This document shows positions 6,202 through 7,181 of a DNA stretch of 7,181 nt, piece by piece. The position numbers and the translations under genes were made by a program. The notes under the pieces are model-generated. The model made no database searches and had not been told where the DNA came from. It was given only the letters and a program-made list of their open reading frames with translations. The stretch's first letter is position 1, and every line of letters begins with the position of its first letter. Origin of the DNA: Desulfobacterales bacterium (GTDB taxonomy: Bacteria; Desulfobacterota; Desulfobacteria; Desulfobacterales; UBA5852). The stretch covers positions 1-7,181 of the forward strand of contig JASJBQ010000249.1 of the NCBI GenBank assembly GCA_030066455.1, read 5' to 3'.

Positions 6202-6373
6202 ATCGATTTTAATATCAGCAGCCGACGGCGCCACGCCCGGATGTCGGATGCGCGCTAGGGGAAAGGTCCGCTGGATAGCGTGATCAGCGCTCGTCCTCGT
6301 TCGTAATCTATCCCCAATACATGAAAGCCTTTATGCGATTCTTTGGATTCAAGGGACTCTCCTTGGCGGCGCT

Positions 6374-6970
6374 TTATTCGATACGAATAAACTCTACCCG
6401 GCGATTCATCGCGCGTCCGTGTTCATCGGTATTGGGCTTGATTGGCTTTTTTTCTCCGTAGCCCTGACACGAAAGGCGGTCGGGGGCGATGGCATGCTTG
6501 CTAATCAAATAATGCCTTACCGTCTCTGCCCTTCTAAGTGACAGCCTGTCGTTGTATGCACCGCTACCGGTCGCATCGGTATGCCCGGCAATAACCACGA
6601 CCGCGTCTTTGAGATCTTCCTGCAGCGCTTGGCCGTATTCGTCCAATAAGGGTCTTGAAGCCGGTTCGATTTCAAACGAATCAAATGAAAAATTGATGAG
6701 CGCCTTGGCCCTTGGCAAAACGGCCGCCGCCGATACAATATTCAGCCCCCGCAAACGATACTGCTTGCCGCCGATGATTTTATATACGCGTCCCGCACTG
6801 ATTTCATAGCCGTTGCCCGCGCGGACAACCTTTTTATCCTCAAAGGAAAGCGCATGAACAATATCTTCTCTGTTTCGGGGAAATTCGATTTCATCCGCCC
6901 TGTTGGTTGCAGGGTGCAGCATAACGGAACCCAAAGTTAGAATGAGAAGCAGTTTGTTCATTTTAGTCAT
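6374..6970 (-). CDS. OmpA-family peptidoglycan-binding envelope protein
   Basis: A 198-residue exported protein. Residues 1-25 form a signal peptide (MTKMNK, hydrophobic core, then TNRA-DE). A short linker and a small N-terminal region (26-90) of no family I recognise are followed by an OmpA-like C-terminal domain (about 91-198), which in this family binds the diaminopimelate of peptidoglycan and tethers outer-membrane or periplasmic complexes to the wall. Visible hallmarks are INFSFDSFEI (92-101), GHTDATGS (129-136) with Asp132, the helix LSLRRAETVRHYL (143-155), GYGEKKP (170-176) and NRRVEF (189-194) with the Arg pair used in ligand binding. There is no beta-barrel and no lipobox, so it is probably a soluble periplasmic protein. 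The ATG at 6968-6970 has GGA nine bases upstream; a second ATG three codons later is also possible. A hand count of 6661-6720 gives 43% GC against 68% for 4021-4080 in the hydrolase gene, so composition differs from its neighbours. Confidence 0.92.
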   Translation of the reverse strand: MTKMNKLLLILTLGSVMLHPATNRADEIEFPRNREDIVHALSFEDKKVVRAGNGYEISAGRVYKIIGGKQYRLRGLNIVSAAAVLPRAKALINFSFDSFEIEPASRPLLDEYGQALQEDLKDAVVVIAGHTDATGSGAYNDRLSLRRAETVRHYLISKHAIAPDRLSCQGYGEKKPIKPNTDEHGRAMNRRVEFIRIE

Positions 6971-7035
6971 GGGTTTCCGATCCGATCTTGCCTGGCATGG
7001 TTTTTAGAACCTATCTCAAAATAAAGATTAGGGTT

Positions 7036-7165
7036 CCTGGCAAGGCGTGAATCGGCGAGAAAGCGGAGCATACATGCAGTATGTGAGCATTTTGAGCCGG
7101 TTCACGATGCACTGAATTATAAAAAAACAGATGCTGAATCCCGCAATGCGGGGAACACCGCCAGG
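7036..7165. repeat. Palindromic intergenic repeat element upstream of the OmpA-like gene
   Basis: Nested inverted repeats span about 130 bases. The outer ends are CCTGGC (7036-7041) and GCCAGG (7160-7165). The middle arms are CGTGAATCGG (7046-7055) and CCGGTTCACG (7097-7106), paired at 9 of 10 positions, with a G-U pair at the tenth on the plus strand. The inner hairpin is CATAC, ATGCA loop, GTATG (7069-7083). No reading frame or transposase is present. The style resembles the dispersed REP/MITE-like intergenic palindromes common in proteobacterial genomes, but only one copy lies in this window, so repetition is inferred. Confidence 0.55.
7140..7152. repeat. Short perfect hairpin CCCGC-AAT-GCGGG
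   Basis: A 5-bp perfect stem with a 3-base loop lies inside the right arm of the larger palindromic element. No T-run follows directly on either strand (the nearest is the T-run at the window edge, about 23 bases away on the plus strand), so I do not call it a terminator. It is part of a segment that appears to separate the right middle arm from the right outer end of the element. Confidence 0.35.
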
Positions 7166-7181
7166 GGCACTTAGATTTTTT

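Noticed and set aside
6350..6365. CAAGG ... CCTTG hairpin downstream of the OmpA-like stop codon, as a terminator
   Set aside because: The stem is only 5 bp with a 6-base loop and has no T-run on the minus strand.
6321..6461. Plus-strand frame of about 46 codons beginning ATGAAAGCC, running antisense into the end of the OmpA-like gene
   Set aside because: It has no ribosome-binding site or promoter, and most of it overlaps a confident gene on the other strand.
7116..7121. Perfect TATAAT on the minus strand as a promoter for the OmpA-like gene
   Set aside because: The -10 match is exact, but the only -35-like sequence (TTGCGG) is 19 bases away and weak, and the match may simply reflect the A/T run inside the repeat element.

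Overview
The window looks like chromosomal DNA of a GC-rich Gram-negative bacterium, most likely a proteobacterium and plausibly a gammaproteobacterium. The clues are an OmpA-type peptidoglycan-binding envelope protein, a DUF3750-type lipoprotein with a clear lipobox, an AcuI/YhdH-type acrylyl-CoA reductase and a DksA/TraR-type C4 zinc-finger protein. I see no rRNA, tRNA, CRISPR array, transposase or phage gene. Assignments rest on reading motifs by eye, with no database search.

Layout. On the left (about 220-1604), both genes are on the minus strand: an AcuI/YhdH-like NADPH-dependent reductase, followed 118 bases downstream by a two-helix small membrane protein. Next comes a stretch of about 490 bases with no convincing gene (1605-2093). 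Then there is a convergent pair: a plus-strand exported protein of unknown family (2094-2828) and a minus-strand DUF3750-like lipoprotein (2825-3379). Their stop codons overlap by 4 bases. The right half is a run of four minus-strand genes, given here in transcription order: an OmpA-family protein (6970-6374), a divergent exported subtilisin-like serine protease (6166-4859), a metallo-beta-lactamase-fold hydrolase (4737-3907) and a short DksA/TraR-like zinc-finger protein (3914-3558). The last two overlap by 8 bases and are probably translationally coupled. The far right end (about 7036-7165) is a non-coding palindromic element just upstream of the OmpA-like gene.

How the genes relate. Five of the eight products are predicted to be exported or membrane-bound, so the region is rich in envelope functions, but no single pathway is evident. 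The most interesting points are: (1) the protease has recognisable Asp, His, Asn and Ser motifs in the subtilase order but is very divergent, and a good sigma70-type promoter is placed so that its mRNA may begin at the start codon (leaderless); (2) the metallo-beta-lactamase-fold protein has an unusually spaced metal motif; (3) the DUF3750-like lipoprotein has a His...Asn-Ser layout like a permuted NlpC/P60 enzyme with Ser in place of Cys; (4) the right-end repeat looks like a dispersed intergenic element that may have been interrupted or expanded. I did not find a convincing new multi-gene system.
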